Source: Candolleomyces eurysporus
Lineage: Eukaryota; Basidiomycota; Agaricomycetes; Agaricales; Psathyrellaceae
Reading direction: 5' to 3'
Length of the DNA stretch: 36,354 bases
Assembly (NCBI GenBank): GCA_027579435.1
Contig: JANBPK010001542.1
Coordinates: 1-36,354, forward strand
Notes under the pieces: generated by a model
Told to the model about the DNA's origin: nothing
Databases searched by the model: none
The model's input: the letters and a program-made list of their open reading frames with translations, nothing else
Shown here: positions 26,221 to 36,354 of the stretch, piece after piece
Layout: the number at the start of each line of letters is the position of its first letter
Numbering within the stretch: the first letter of the stretch is position 1
Made by a program: the position numbers and the translations under genes

Positions 26221-26744
26221 ATCTTCTCTTGGAGGTTTCCGTTACGATCCGCACAGTAGCAAGCTTCAGTCCCCTGTCTCCGAGCCCAGACATCGACTCT
26301 GTTCTTTTCCTTTGTCGTCGTTCTACTCTTTGGGTTATACCCTCTCCTTTTCACGAGTGGACTCATAGGCGAACCGTAGGATTATTTGGTGTCATGCAGA
26401 TATACAATGCCAGTGTTCTTGTATGCCGACAGTTGAGATGACGTTTATTTCCCCTTTTTTCCTTGATAAAGAGCACTACACCCTGAATAAGTATCGTATT
26501 TACAGGCGCCGTCGGATCACTAGTTCCCGGCGAAGTTAAGCGCGAGTCAAGGCTTCACTCTTATCTTCATCCAACTTCCACCCACGACTACAGAACATCC
26601 CAATAAAAAGCGTAGCTTCAACTTTGCGGGAAACGGCCGCCGGTGTCTTAAGACGGTTATCCCTGTTGCCCCAAATAGCGCGCTCGATCGCGAGCGGGAG
26701 AGGCTCAGCACGGACACCTGTGGATTGGTATTATAAAGCAATGG
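26221..26744. other. Intergenic spacer between MYND copy A and the truncated copy
   Basis: About 520 nt of 3' flank and upstream sequence, matching the spacer between copies B and C (28291-28819). It includes an inverted CGCTCGATCGCGAGCG-like stretch near 26681-26697, matched less perfectly in the other spacer. No gene seen. Confidence 0.5.
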
Positions 26745-26870
26745 TCACGGCCCCTAATATTGCTCCTTATCCGCCACCACCTCGCCCACACCACCTCAGA
26801 TGAACGATATGGTCGATTTTTTAATTTGCGAGACTTCTCGCTCCACCAATGCCGTAGAAGGAATGAAGCA
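26745..26870 (+). pseudogene. Truncated 5' end of a copy-C-type MYND gene
   Basis: This stretch matches the upstream region and first codons of copy C (28820-28976): shared GCAATGG.CACG..CCC, CCACCAC..CGCCCAC and CGATATGGTCGA. From the ATG at 26809 it reads M-V-D-F-L ... S-T-N-A-V-E-G-M-K, against M-V-D-S-S ... F-T-N-G-V-E-E-T-K in copy C. Homology stops at 26870, just before the first zinc-binding cysteine codon, and is replaced by sequence from the 3' flank of the membrane-protein gene. The remaining piece cannot encode a MYND finger. It marks the breakpoint of the tandem duplication. Confidence 0.75.
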
Positions 26871-27423
26871 TTTCCTCTTGCCGTCGCTCTCTTGTGTTAT
26901 CACACTCTTTCATTTTAGGTGCACACTTTGCAGTATTATTAGATGCCGGGTAGGCATTTAATGGAGATCCATTGTATATCGACGATTGAAGGAGATGCTC
27001 ATTTCTTCCCTGCTAGTCCAAACAAGTTCACGAGGTTGTGCATGATGTGCGGTCACCAGGTCCGACATAAAGCCGAGGGAGTTGCCGCCGTCGGGTAGCG
27101 TTGACGAGGATCTTCCAACTTCCCCAGTCAAGCCAAGACTGCTCACGTCTTTCTTCAGACAAAAATTAGAATACATTGCAGCGACTCGAAGCGCTTAGCT
27201 TGGCAGAAAGGGTGAACGATGAAGGCACAAAAGGCCAAGAAGCGGGGAAAATGTCCGGATGAAGACTAAGAACCACGATCCTCAGCTCAATTAGGCAGGC
27301 TCAGCGCCTAGGTCACTGATGGTTAAGAGACCAACAGGATGACGATGATCATCCCAATCGATCTGCCCTTAGCCACTACCAGTGCGGCCGTTTCGCACCA
27401 TTCTCCAGCAATCACAACACAAT

Positions 27424-28290
27424 ATGGCTAACTCCTTTTCCCTAAGCGAAGTGACAGTGAAGCAGTGCCAGAATTGCTTTGTATGGGAGAGCGAGTTGAA
27501 GGAGAAGGGCCAGAAGCTCTTAACCTGCGGTGCATGCAAGAGAGCATCCTACTGCGTGAGCATATCGGCCATTCACTCTCCATAATAAGCTAATGATAAT
27601 TGTGTTAAAGTCTCCGGAATGCCAAAGACTTCACTGGAAAGTTCACAAACCCTCCTGTCTGATGAACCGACAAGCGGATGCCACCTCCAATACGAAGACT
27701 GTGATAGACCCAGATAGGCTCCAAATGTCTGAAGTCGAAAACCACTACAAGCAATGGATCTTGGTAGGCAAACTCTTCCTCTCGAATCCCAAGAGTGTCT
27801 TTGTAACGCTGCTTGATGTCCAGGAATACCGGCCCATCCTATTCCTTTCCGTCTTCTATGCCTTCGAACTCGAGCAGCACCCAGAAAACATTTCGAAAAA
27901 CATCTTAATCGTCACGCTCTCACCCACCTTCCTCCCGGGTCAGAAGAAGGTTGACCCCAAGAGATCCTTCAATGTGGTTTCTGCGGGAGTCGAGTTGATC
28001 GCAGAGTTCCCTGACCTCCAGGTGCGTGCAACGGCGGAACAAGTATTCGCGCGAGTCCCAGAGCTCCAGAGGCGTGATCCCACTGTCCTAGGATTTGGCA
28101 TTATCTATATTATCATCCCATATACCGACCAAGAGACTATCCGACACATTNGTTNCCCTGGGGGCCCGTCAACGATGCCCAGACTAGCATTTTCAAGCTC
28201 GTGCCACCGGTAAATCCTAATTGGAAAAACGATTTGATAATGTGTGTTAGGAACGGTACTCCGGTTGACATGTTGGTCGGACGAAATTGA
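27424..28290 (+). CDS. MYND zinc-finger protein, copy B
   Basis: Exons 27424-27555, 27611-27763 and 27824-28290 total 750 nt when the two N (28151, 28155) are left out, giving 249 residues. The finger is complete (C-Q-N-C ... C-G-A-C-K ... Y-C-S-P-E-C-Q ... H-W-K-V-H-K-P-S-C). The downstream domain is collinear with copy A, with the same Q-W-I-L|intron|E-Y-R junction. Without the two N the sequence reads I-V-P-W-G-P-V-N-D, matching I-V-P-W-G-P-V-D in copy A, which argues that the N are extra symbols and the gene is intact. It lies wholly inside duplication unit 2 and probably arose from the same ancestor as copy A. Likely a protein-interaction module; no enzymatic domain is visible. Confidence 0.85.
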
Positions 28291-28911
28291 ACCTTCTCTT
28301 GGAGGTTTCTGTTACGATCCACACAGTAGCAAAGCCCCACCTCTCTGCTTCCAAGCTCAGACATACACACTGTTCTTTTCGTTTGTCGTCGCTCTTCTCT
28401 TTGGTTTATACGAACGGAGTCATAAGCGCACTGTAGGATTATTTAGTGCTATGCAAATATTCCATGCTGCGACAGTTTAGGGTGACATTTATTTCTTTTT
28501 TCTCTGTTAAGTGATCAGAAACACTATATCTTGACGAATATAATTCAAAATGGGGGTATTTATTTACAGGCGCCGTCGGGATCACTTCGCGAAATTAAGC
28601 GCGAGCCAAGCCTCACTCTTGCCCCCACCCAAACTCCACCCACCGTTAGGAGAGTCCCCGGTCTGTGTGTAAGTTTCCGTACAGCCGAATCGGGGTTGCC
28701 TGCTTCAACGTGGTCACCAATGGCCGCCAGTGTCTCAAACGTTGACCGGTCACTTTCCCCAGAGCGTTCTCGATCGCAAGCGGGCCCAGCACAGACTCCT
28801 AAGGATTAGCAAACCAATGGAATGGAATGATCACGACCCCCTGTGTCCCGCTATTTGCCCACCACCACGCCCACCACCTTTTCAGACGACTTCCCTTGAA
28901 TTTAGCACGAT
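28291..28911. other. Intergenic spacer between MYND copies B and C
   Basis: About 620 nt collinear with 26221-26808. It contains the 3' flank of copy B and the promoter of copy C. No gene seen; short open frames here are not conserved between the two spacers. Confidence 0.5.
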
Positions 28912-29797
28912 ATGGTCGACTCCTCAACTTGGGGCTCGACTTTTCGTTTCACCAATGGCGTGGAAGAGACGAAGCAATGCCAAACCTGCTTTGTGAGCCA
29001 GAGGGAGCTGAAGGAGAATAGACAGAAGCTTTCCAGTTGCAGCCAGTGCATAAGAGCCCATTACTGCGTAAGTTCAAGTTCCTCTCTCTATTCAGACACA
29101 GGCTAACGCGGATTGCGTTATGGCAGTCCCGGGACTGCCAAAAGCTTCACTGGAAAACCCACAAACCCCAATGTTTGATCAACACACAAACAAAGGCGAA
29201 CATGAAGGCGCAGACTGTAATCGACCCGCTTGGACTCCAGCCCAGGGAGGTCGAGAGGCACTACGAGAGATGGCTTCAGGTAGGCAAATCACCCGTCCAA
29301 GAGTGCGAGAAGTCCTCTCAAGCATGCTCCTCAATATCTAGGAGTATCGACTTATCCTATACACCGCCGTCGTCTCCGCCTTCGAACTGCAGAAGTACCC
29401 AGAGAACTGCTCTCAAAAGATTTTGACCGTCGTATTGTCGCCTACCTTCCTCCCAGGCCAGAGGAAGGTCAAACCCAAGCGATCCTTCGACGTTCTATCT
29501 GCAGAGGTCGACTCAATCTCCGAGATTCCTGGCTCCGCGATGCGGGCAGTGGCGGAACAGACCATTGCGGAAGTTCCAGAGCTCAGGATCAAGGATCCTA
29601 CCGTCTTAGGGCTGGCCCTGGTCAACATCGTTATCCCAGTTAGGGACCAGGAGGCGACTATAAGGCACCTCGTACCGTTGGGCATTAACGATGCTCAGAA
29701 CATACATCTCGTCCGCTTCAATCCGGATTGGAAGGAGGACCTGATGATGTCTGTTAGGATGGGTATTTCATTTGGCCCCATGAAAAGACGGGCCTAA
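28912..29797 (+). CDS. MYND zinc-finger protein, copy C
   Basis: Exons 28912-29067, 29127-29279 and 29342-29797 total 765 nt, giving 254 residues. The finger reads C-Q-T-C ... C-S-Q-C ... Y-C-S-R-D-C-Q-K-L-H-W, ending H-K-P-Q-C, so all zinc ligands are present. The N-terminal extension before the finger (M-V-D-S-S ... F-T-N-G-V-E) is longer than in copies A and B. The C-terminal domain keeps L-S-P-T-F-L-P-G-Q-R-K-V, A-V-A-E-Q and N-P-D-W-K-E-D-L. It is the most diverged copy and probably represents the older of two ancestral genes. Intron positions and phases equal those of A and B. It is convergent with the flippase gene to the right. Confidence 0.87.
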
Positions 29798-30353
29798 AGC
29801 GAAGAGAGAGATTTTCGGAAGTTTTTTGTACTATAGTAAGAATTGCACTTCGAAACTGGAATTTTTCTTGTATTCATGCTTGCATTGGTATGCTTGAATC
29901 TGGGGGCTTGACTTTGAATATCTGCTGTTAAAGGTGGGTTCTTGTAAAAGGTGGTCGTGAGGGAAAAGCGTCAGGCACATGGCAGAGGAGCGAAATTTAG
30001 GCTTCAGAACTAGAATGGGCAGGCCGTCTGACTCGGAGCCGCCCAGAACAACTGAAGGCACGCCGTTAGTACTTCCAAGAACGGACAGCCACCCCCTCGC
30101 CAACTTAGAGCGTCATCGCCCAGTTTCGGGGGCATTCTTGCCTTGCGAACCGTTGGACGACTTGTCATAACCCAAGCTTCTATTCGTGGCGGGAAAGCAG
30201 ATGGACATGGTTAGCTAGTAAAAGTACAGCAATGTGTAAGGACAGCAAAAAATGGGGGGGGCTACAATGTACAATACAAATAGGATAATTAGATGCAAAT
30301 CCGTCCATGCAAAACGTGACCAGAAGAGAAGAGGATAAGAAGAAAAGTCTATA
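29798..30353. other. Convergent intergenic region
   Basis: About 560 nt lie between the stop of MYND copy C and the stop of the flippase gene. This should hold both 3' untranslated regions. A G run is present at about 30254-30260. I see no gene or RNA. Confidence 0.45.
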
Positions 30354-33300
30354 CTATGACTGCGGAGTAGACGGTGGTGGTGATTGTGATGACGAGTCCC
30401 TCTCCTTTGACGAATCCTTCCCACTCGATTTTGGCCGTTTTGGGGACGTCGGTGGCGATCCAGAGTCCTTCGTAGAGTCCTTCCCACTCGACTTTGGCCG
30501 TTTCGGGGACATGGGACTCGACGGACCCTCTTCCTTCAATTTCATCTTACTCCTCCGAGAAAATATCCTCTTTCTCAGCGTGCCCTTCCCCTTTGTCCCA
30601 CCTTGACCACTATCGCCGAAGTGCCTTTCCGACAAATTGGTCTGAATTCTGCGAAGCTCAACCCCATTCTCCTCCTGCGCAAAGTCAAACCCGCGATCGA
30701 CGGAAGTAAGGCCAGTGGACATGTCCGTTCGACTTGCAGCCCTGACGTCCATTGAGGGTCTCGGCGCATGCCGAAGAGACGCCGCAAAGCTCGAACGCGA
30801 CGTGTACCGCGAGGCTGCGCCTTCTTGTTTGAACACAGAGAGCTCGTGCTCGGCCTTCCTGGNACCAGAATACTCCTTCCAGTCTTGATGGGCGTTCTGA
30901 GCCTTGGCCGCCCTGAGAATATCAAAGTCGCTGGGTTCGATGGAGAATCTCCAGTACTTGGCGAGGTATCGGGGGAGGAGGGGGACTAGGAAAGCGATGG
31001 GGAGGCAAAGCCAAAAGTATGCAGAGTGGAATAGGAAATAGTTGTTCCCGTATAGCGCAGTGGCGGCGTAGGATGGTTCGATGGCAGCATAGACAACCTG
31101 TGAAAGATCATGAGAATTGGGAAGATATCCTTTTGGTTCAAGGCCAAAATACATACGGAGAAAACCCAAACAATGACGATCCCAATGAACACAGCGAAGA
31201 AGAGCCACGCAGTCCAAGCAGTAGCGTTCAAGCCGACGTAGATGTTAGCGACCATGACGCCCACCATTGCCATCGTCTAAAGCGGGATCAGTAATCAGAA
31301 ACAATCCGGAATTCGAGAGTCTTACCGTCGAGAATTCACTCTGAGCAACGTCGTAGCCATCCTTGCGTGAAGTAGGGGAAGTATAGGTATATAAGATTAT
31401 GAAATAGATGGCCACCGACTAGGCATGGCGGTTAGTAATCGCCAACGATGGCAAGAAGGCCGAGGTGACACTCACCTGGAGAAGAGCATCGAGCATGAAG
31501 ATGAAGAATGAACGGAAACTGAACCAGTACTTCTCTCGTCCGTATCGGTAGAGCTCTGGGACGTCCATGAGGATATGATAGTCTGCAAAAATATCTCGTA
31601 AGAATCGATGCCAATAGAGCTAGAAGGAGACTAACCCATTATCCGGTCGAAAACACCGACACCAACGACAGGAGCGACAGTGAAAATGGAATTCCAGAAC
31701 AGAACGAAAACATAGTCATAGACGCTTTGGAACATATCTTAGTCAGTAAGCCTTCTGATCAAGGATGATCAAACTCACTAATGGGCGCTCCATCCGCAAT
31801 AGAACTGGAACCAAAATTTGATACCGAAGGGCAGCATGTTCTTGTAGAAGAAGTTCAGAATCCTGGGGTAACATTTAGCCTGGTTCTCAGAGGGTGAAGA
31901 GTGAGGCAGAGCTTACATGGTTCCATTGCGAGCGTAGGACCAATGTCCATGGACCAGTAAAAGCTTCTTCAGGAAACGGAACTGGGCAATAGCATAATCC
32001 GAAGAGTTCACTGCTTGGAGACCTTCTTCACCAGAAATACCAACACCGACGTCCGCAGCCTTTAAATCATAGTGAGTATTAGAGAACACGAGAATTTGAT
32101 TTTAGAGAGAGGATGCCTACCTGAATCATGCTGACGTCGTTAGCACCATCTCCAATAGCCAAAGTCATCGCCCCAATGCCATCCTTCACGAGCCTGACGA
32201 TCAGTGCCTTCTGTAGCGGGGACACCCGACAGCAAATGACACCTTCACACTGTTGCGAAAGGTTAAGCAGGATAGATTTGCTTTCTTCGTCTTGGAACGC
32301 CTGAGGCATCATCAATCAGGGCGAAGCCAAGGAATAGAAGTGGTGGACGAAACAAACCTCCAGCAGAGCTGCACCGTCTACCACAAGAACAAACCCGCCG
32401 GGCCGTTCACCATTCGCCTCTCCGACGATATCGGTGATTCCAGTATTCAATCGGTGCAGAGGGATAGGAGTTTCCTGTCGAGACGACGTGGAGGTCCTAG
32501 ATTTGTGCTCCTGTTGGACTTCTACCTCTGGGAAGAACTGCTCGAAAGCCCTTGTCATTTGATCACGTGCGGATCGACTGCTGCCTCCACGAAGGATAAC
32601 AATATTGGATTCCTGGGCGATGAGATTCGTGCTGCGGCCGATAGCTAGAGATATAATAGCGTCAGCCGCGTGTAACGATTTGGCGTGAAACCGAGATCGT
32701 CCTCACCAATAGCGGTCTCCATCTTGTCACCTGTCGCGACCCAAATTTTGATCCCAGCCTTCTTGAGGTCAGCAATGGCTTCGGGGACACCATCCTGCAG
32801 ACGATCCTCGATAGCAGTAGCACCCAATAGTCGCAGGTTCCGCTCCAGCTCGTCAGCCACAGCTTCTATACGCTCCTCTCGGTCTTCCATCGCAACGGTA
32901 GCTTGGTAGTATCGTTCGCTCCAGCTGGCGTATTCCTCCTCTGTCACGAGCTGTCAGTAATACTGGCCTCGGAAGGTCGGAGGAGCACAAGAGACTCACC
33001 AGGTATGATTTTGTACGCAAGTGTCAACGTCCGCAACCCAGTATTCGCAAACTCGCTTAGATGCCTCTCCGTCTCCTCTTTCATCTCGTCGTTCCCAGCC
33101 CGCAGCCTCTCGAAAATCACATTATCCGCTCCCTTGGCCAACAGCATCGGTCTATAATCCTCTCCGTCGACCCTCCTCACCACCACGCTCATCCTCTTCC
33201 TCGCGCTGGTAAACTCTAAGATATTGAGGAGCTCGTACTTTTCGACTTCCGTTGACCCTGGCGTTCGGAGGAGAAGCGTTTCGCGATCTCGGCCTACGAA

Positions 33301-35526
33301 TTGGTACCCTACATCCGCTGCAGCCTGAACGAGAGCTCCTTCATCGGGCGATTGCGCCTTGTACGAGATTTCCCCAGTTTCAGGGTGGACGGCGGTCAGG
33401 ACTGTATGGCACAGCGACAGGACCGTGAAGAACCCGTGCAGGTTTCGAGCATGGGCGGCATTCGAAGATTCCTGTTCCGCATTCATGGCTTCGTCGAGGT
33501 CGCGCTTGAGCTGGTGATCGTAGAAGTGGGGTGTCTCGTCGTCGTCGTCATCATGGCTTCTGCTGCTGAATTCAGCACTTGCGCTCTTGAGGGGAGTGTT
33601 GACACTATGAGACGAGCTTGCAGCGTATTCGAGTTGGACGGGGATCGTGAGGTTTTCTGCCGTTTCCTTGTCTCCCAATGTTAGCCGGGATTTGGATTTG
33701 GAGTCGTCTTCGTCGGCGTCGTCGTAAGTTGGGGGATCGGGTTCTCCTCTGTAGGCCACTCCGCCGATCGTGCATTGACGGAAGATCATCTGGTTCTGCG
33801 GGAGATGTCAATAAAGACGCCTGATTAGGTTACGGGAGAACACCTACCTGCGTCAGTGTGCCCGTCTTGTCAGAAAAGATGTACTGAATTTGGCCCAGAT
33901 CATCCGAAAGGTTCCAACTCCGTGCGATGGTTGCTTGATTAGTCTTCCTGTACCATATGTCGTAATCGAAATAAATAAAGGCAGCTTGGATGGTCCGGAC
34001 GACTTCAATGGACAGATATAGCGAGATGGGAACAATATCTTGGAATCTATTTGTGATAGCAGTCAGTACTTGATCAGTAACCACGACGAAGCATAACCCA
34101 CGTCAGGAGTGCGAAAGCCCAGGTTATCAGGCCATTAATCCGAGGATTATCATCAGATTGGTCGGCACCATAAAGCCAAGGAGCGTTAAGCTCGAAGTAC
34201 TTGACTTGAAGCATCGAATCAGCAATAGCACACACAACTGCGACGGCAGCGATGATGCCAAGATTGACCATACTAATCACATCGGCATTTCGTTAGTGAG
34301 CTGAAACCCGAGACTACGAAAATCTGCTTACACTTGCGGATTCATCTGGCGTTCGACTCTACTCCGCTTACTCGGGGTCCCACCAGAGTTCAAGACGATC
34401 TTGGTATCCTCCCCGGTGAACAGTACCAGCCCAATCGCCCATTGGGTGTTCCTGAGAAGGGTTCCACGTAGTAACACGTTGTTGATGTCGACGGGGAAAT
34501 CTTGCCCATTGAATGTCGCAGCAGCATTCAGCCTGTACATATCCGTATCAGGTTTATCGCATCGAACTGTGAATGCGTTGCGGGCGTCGGCACATTCCTT
34601 TGCGTTATTGATTCCAGTGAGGCCTTCGACTGCACGCCGGGATTTGAGGTTGGTTTCGCCATCAAGGTTCTTGGTCTCGACAAAAGCGACATTGTCGTCT
34701 TCAGAGGTCGCACAGATGAGTATGTCCGCGGGGAACTGCTCTCCCTCGGTGATCTTGACGAAATCCCCCACCTTCACATCCTCCCAGAACGCATCCTTCC
34801 AATGGGGCCCGCCTTCGTCGTGGTCGTATTCGATGGGGTCGCGAGAGGGCGCAGAGGATTGAGCGGTTTCCTTCGACAGCCTAGACGCTTTGCTCCAGAC
34901 GGTGGTCTCCGAACTGAATGACGTCCGTGGGTCCCGGGAACGTGTTGGCAGAATACGTCGGATGAACGTCTTCGTTTTAACCGTCGTCCCGTTCGTATTG
35001 GAGACCTCGGCACCGTGAAGGATCTTGACCTTGCTGTAGTTCACTCTGCGGTCGGACTCGTGACGCTTGTAGTCCTCGTAGCCATCCTTGAGCGCTGTAA
35101 TCCCGAGGATGATGACCAGTGGCAGAATTACGACACCGGGAGCGACGGTTGTGAATTTAGGGAAGAATTGTAGAATAGAGATGGCTAGAAAGTAGCTGTC
35201 GGGAAATCAGATTTCATCTGCGGTCCCAACGCAACGAGCACGACGTACACATTGGCGACCCGCCTGAACTGTTCGAGGATATTACGGGGTACGAATGTAA
35301 AAACAGTATACTTTGAGGTAATGACCTGGTTGGTGGTGTACACGTATTCCTTCTTGAGCTTGCCTCTATGGTCGAAGTAGTCTTCTGGCAGCGGCTGATT
35401 CACAAAGACGGTCCTCGGAGGCCCTGGCTCTCGTTTGCGGGAGAAGAGGTCGCCTACGTCGGCCTTCCTGAGTCTAGCGAACCATCCAGGGCCTGCCCCA
35501 TCGCCGGAGGCACCCTTCGACGACAT
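30354..35526 (-). CDS. P4-ATPase phospholipid flippase, Dnf1/Dnf2-like
   Basis: All hallmarks of a type IV P-type ATPase are visible in order from the ATG at 35526: N-terminal segment with P-L-P-E-D and [16 protein letters not shown] in the actuator domain (about 34650-34690); P-I-S-L-Y in the fourth membrane helix (about 34015-34030); the phosphorylation site D-K-T-G-T-L-T-Q (about 33848-33871); [16 protein letters not shown]; and G-D-G-A-N-D-V-S (about 32130-32153). Several hydrophobic helices follow. P4-ATPases move phospholipids from the outer to the cytosolic leaflet and usually work with a Cdc50-type subunit, absent here. The N-terminal phrases and PISL motif suggest the plasma-membrane Dnf1/Dnf2 group. 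One verified splice: GTACGT at about 35255 to CGACAG at about 35204, giving N-V-Y-F-L. The tail has a tandem S-P-K-R-P-K repeat. The N at 30863 behaves as a real base. Confidence 0.93.
30412..30510 (-). repeat. 63-nt direct repeat in the flippase C-terminal tail
   Basis: Two near-identical stretches of about 36 nt start at 30412 and 30475, 63 nt (21 codons) apart. Both encode [12 protein letters not shown]. They differ by only a few, mostly silent, changes. The S-P-x-[KR] core is a consensus site for cyclin-dependent and related proline-directed kinases. Confidence 0.8.
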
Positions 35527-36028
35527 TCATGAACCGAGGGAAAGGGGGAAAGGAGACTCTGCGAACGGTCCGCGATGTGGGCCCTGGACAAACTTGGTCG
35601 CCTGCCGTTTTGTGATGACATGGCCGTAAGTTGACGCCCAGTCCTAGTTTCTCAGCGGGCCTTTTTTGGCCCAAATCCCGATGAATCAGCACTTATGATG
35701 TAAACTTTGCTCTCACCCCGGCACCTCGGGACCATTCCATGGCGTTCAAGTGGGTGCGGTATAAATGTGTAAAAATATCTGCTGTACACTGTAATTGCTC
35801 TGACGAGGCCGGAAACCATCCAGGAGAACGACCATACGCCCAGTTTGATCGACGCTCGTTGTCCTGAGTCACGATCAAAACCGACATTCCCGTGAACCGA
35901 GCCTGCCACGCACGCAAAAAGTCTTGCGACTATCGAAATGTCCGAAGAAATATGTAGGTGAGTCCATTCCTCATGTCAAAGCTGGACTGAAGAGCTCCTG
36001 CGGCACAGTGAATGGGTTGCGGAGGTCC
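35527..36028. other. Intergenic region upstream of the flippase gene
   Basis: About 500 nt lie between the flippase start codon and the stop codon of the partial gene at the right edge. It should contain the flippase promoter and the 3' end of the neighbouring transcript. No supported gene. Confidence 0.45.
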
Positions 36029-36354
36029 CTAATCAGGTGTATACGCAGGTGGCAAATCCAACACCACCTGCTGATGAGGCTGTGACCGCGGGGGAGCAGC
36101 AGCCTGCAAGCTCCCCGTCCTCCTCGAAGCGCCAATGGTAGACATCAAGGTCTGTCGTGTCGCCCGACTATTCACGCTGGCATCGGACAAGTATTCGGCG
36201 TCCGAGTCACCGGCACCAATATGTCTCCTCTCTTGCCGACGGTTAGAGCTCGGAAGGATATTTGCGAGTGATGGTGAAGCTGATCGTGGTGCCGGTGAAA
36301 AACGCAATGGCGGATGAAGGGGGACAGGTGTTTCCGCTCTCGCCTCTTCCTGGG
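36029..36354 (-). CDS. Partial C-terminal tail of a PPxY-tailed (probably membrane) protein
   Basis: The frame is open from the right edge of the window to a stop at 36029 (108 codons), so the 5' part of the gene is missing. The sequence is Ser/Arg/Pro-rich and low in hydrophobic residues, as expected of a cytosolic tail: S-P-A-P-R-S-A-S-P, then D-A-E-Y-L-S-D, ending V-L-D-L-P-P-A-Y-T-P-D. The end is strikingly like D-V-P-P-S-Y-T-P-S at the end of the membrane protein at 22933-24656, so it may belong to the same family. The transmembrane helix and ectodomain, if present, lie outside the window. Confidence 0.7.
   Translation of the reverse strand, partial: QEEARAETPVPLHPPLRFSPAPRSASPSLANILPSSNRRQERRHIGAGDSDAEYLSDASVNSRATRQTLMSTIGASRRTGSLQAAAPPRSQPHQQVVLDLPPAYTPD

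Larger units (their letters stand above)
24740..26870 (+). repeat. Tandem duplication, unit 1
   Basis: This unit runs from the 3' flank of the membrane-protein gene, through the first MYND gene, and ends inside a truncated MYND start at 26870. It is collinear with 26871-28976. Shared non-coding landmarks include CTTCTCTTGGAGGTTTC after the stop codons (26223 and 28293) and TATTTACAGGCGCCGTCGG (about 26499 and 28558). The left edge is approximate. Confidence 0.75.
26871..28976 (+). repeat. Tandem duplication, unit 2
   Basis: This unit is collinear with 24740-26870 over about 2.1 kb. It begins with sequence matching the 3' flank of the membrane-protein gene, contains MYND copy B, and ends inside the first exon of copy C, where unit 1 was cut. 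The two units differ by many substitutions and small indels, so the event is not very recent. Confidence 0.75.

Overview
This window is from a filamentous basidiomycete, most likely an Agaricomycete. Genes are split by many 45-65 nt GT..AG introns, with CTRAC-type branch points in several that I inspected. It also carries families typical of that class: a DUF6535 membrane protein, F-box/leucine-rich proteins, MYND-finger proteins and single-pass membrane proteins with long Ser/Pro tails. I see no rRNA, tRNA, CRISPR array or intact transposon.

Layout, left to right. (1) 306-8204 (-): one very long, intron-rich gene joining an N-terminal DUF6535 membrane domain to a long ARM/HEAT-repeat region. 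(2) 9118-10999 (+): a 13-exon cystathionine gamma-synthase-like PLP enzyme. (3) 11300-12961 (-): an F-box/LRR-like gene carrying two apparent frame breaks. (4) 13362-15069 (+): a cytosolic GH5 glucanase with a C-terminal extension. (5) 15153-19864 (-): a 13-exon SNF2-family helicase of the Rad5/Rad16 type, ending in four repeats of a basic motif. (6) 20206-21735 (+): a second F-box gene, paralogous and inverted relative to the first. (7) 21736-22932: about 1.2 kb without a clear gene, holding a possible retroelement relic. (8) 22933-24656 (+): a membrane protein with a beta-rich ectodomain and a PPxY-type tail. (9) 25377-29797 (+): three tandem MYND-finger paralogs plus a truncated fourth start, created by a duplication of about 2.1 kb. 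(10) 30354-35526 (-): a P4-ATPase lipid flippase of the Dnf1/Dnf2 type. (11) 36029 to the right edge (-): the tail of another PPxY-tailed protein.

The genes do not form an operon or an obvious metabolic cluster. Most look like ordinary housekeeping genes (sulfur amino acid metabolism, glucan turnover, DNA-dependent ATPase, lipid flipping) mixed with lineage-expanded families. The most informative parts are the MYND array, whose duplication breakpoint can be read directly, the DUF6535-ARM fusion, and the repeated motif at the end of the SNF2 protein.

Splice models were built by eye. For the PLP enzyme, GH5, SNF2, membrane-protein and MYND genes the exon lengths sum to exact multiples of three. 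Twelve N symbols occur. Seven lie in coding sequence where simply leaving them out restores the frame, so they look like supernumerary bases in the assembly. Exons of the ARM gene left of about 3640 and most splice sites of the flippase were only partly resolved.
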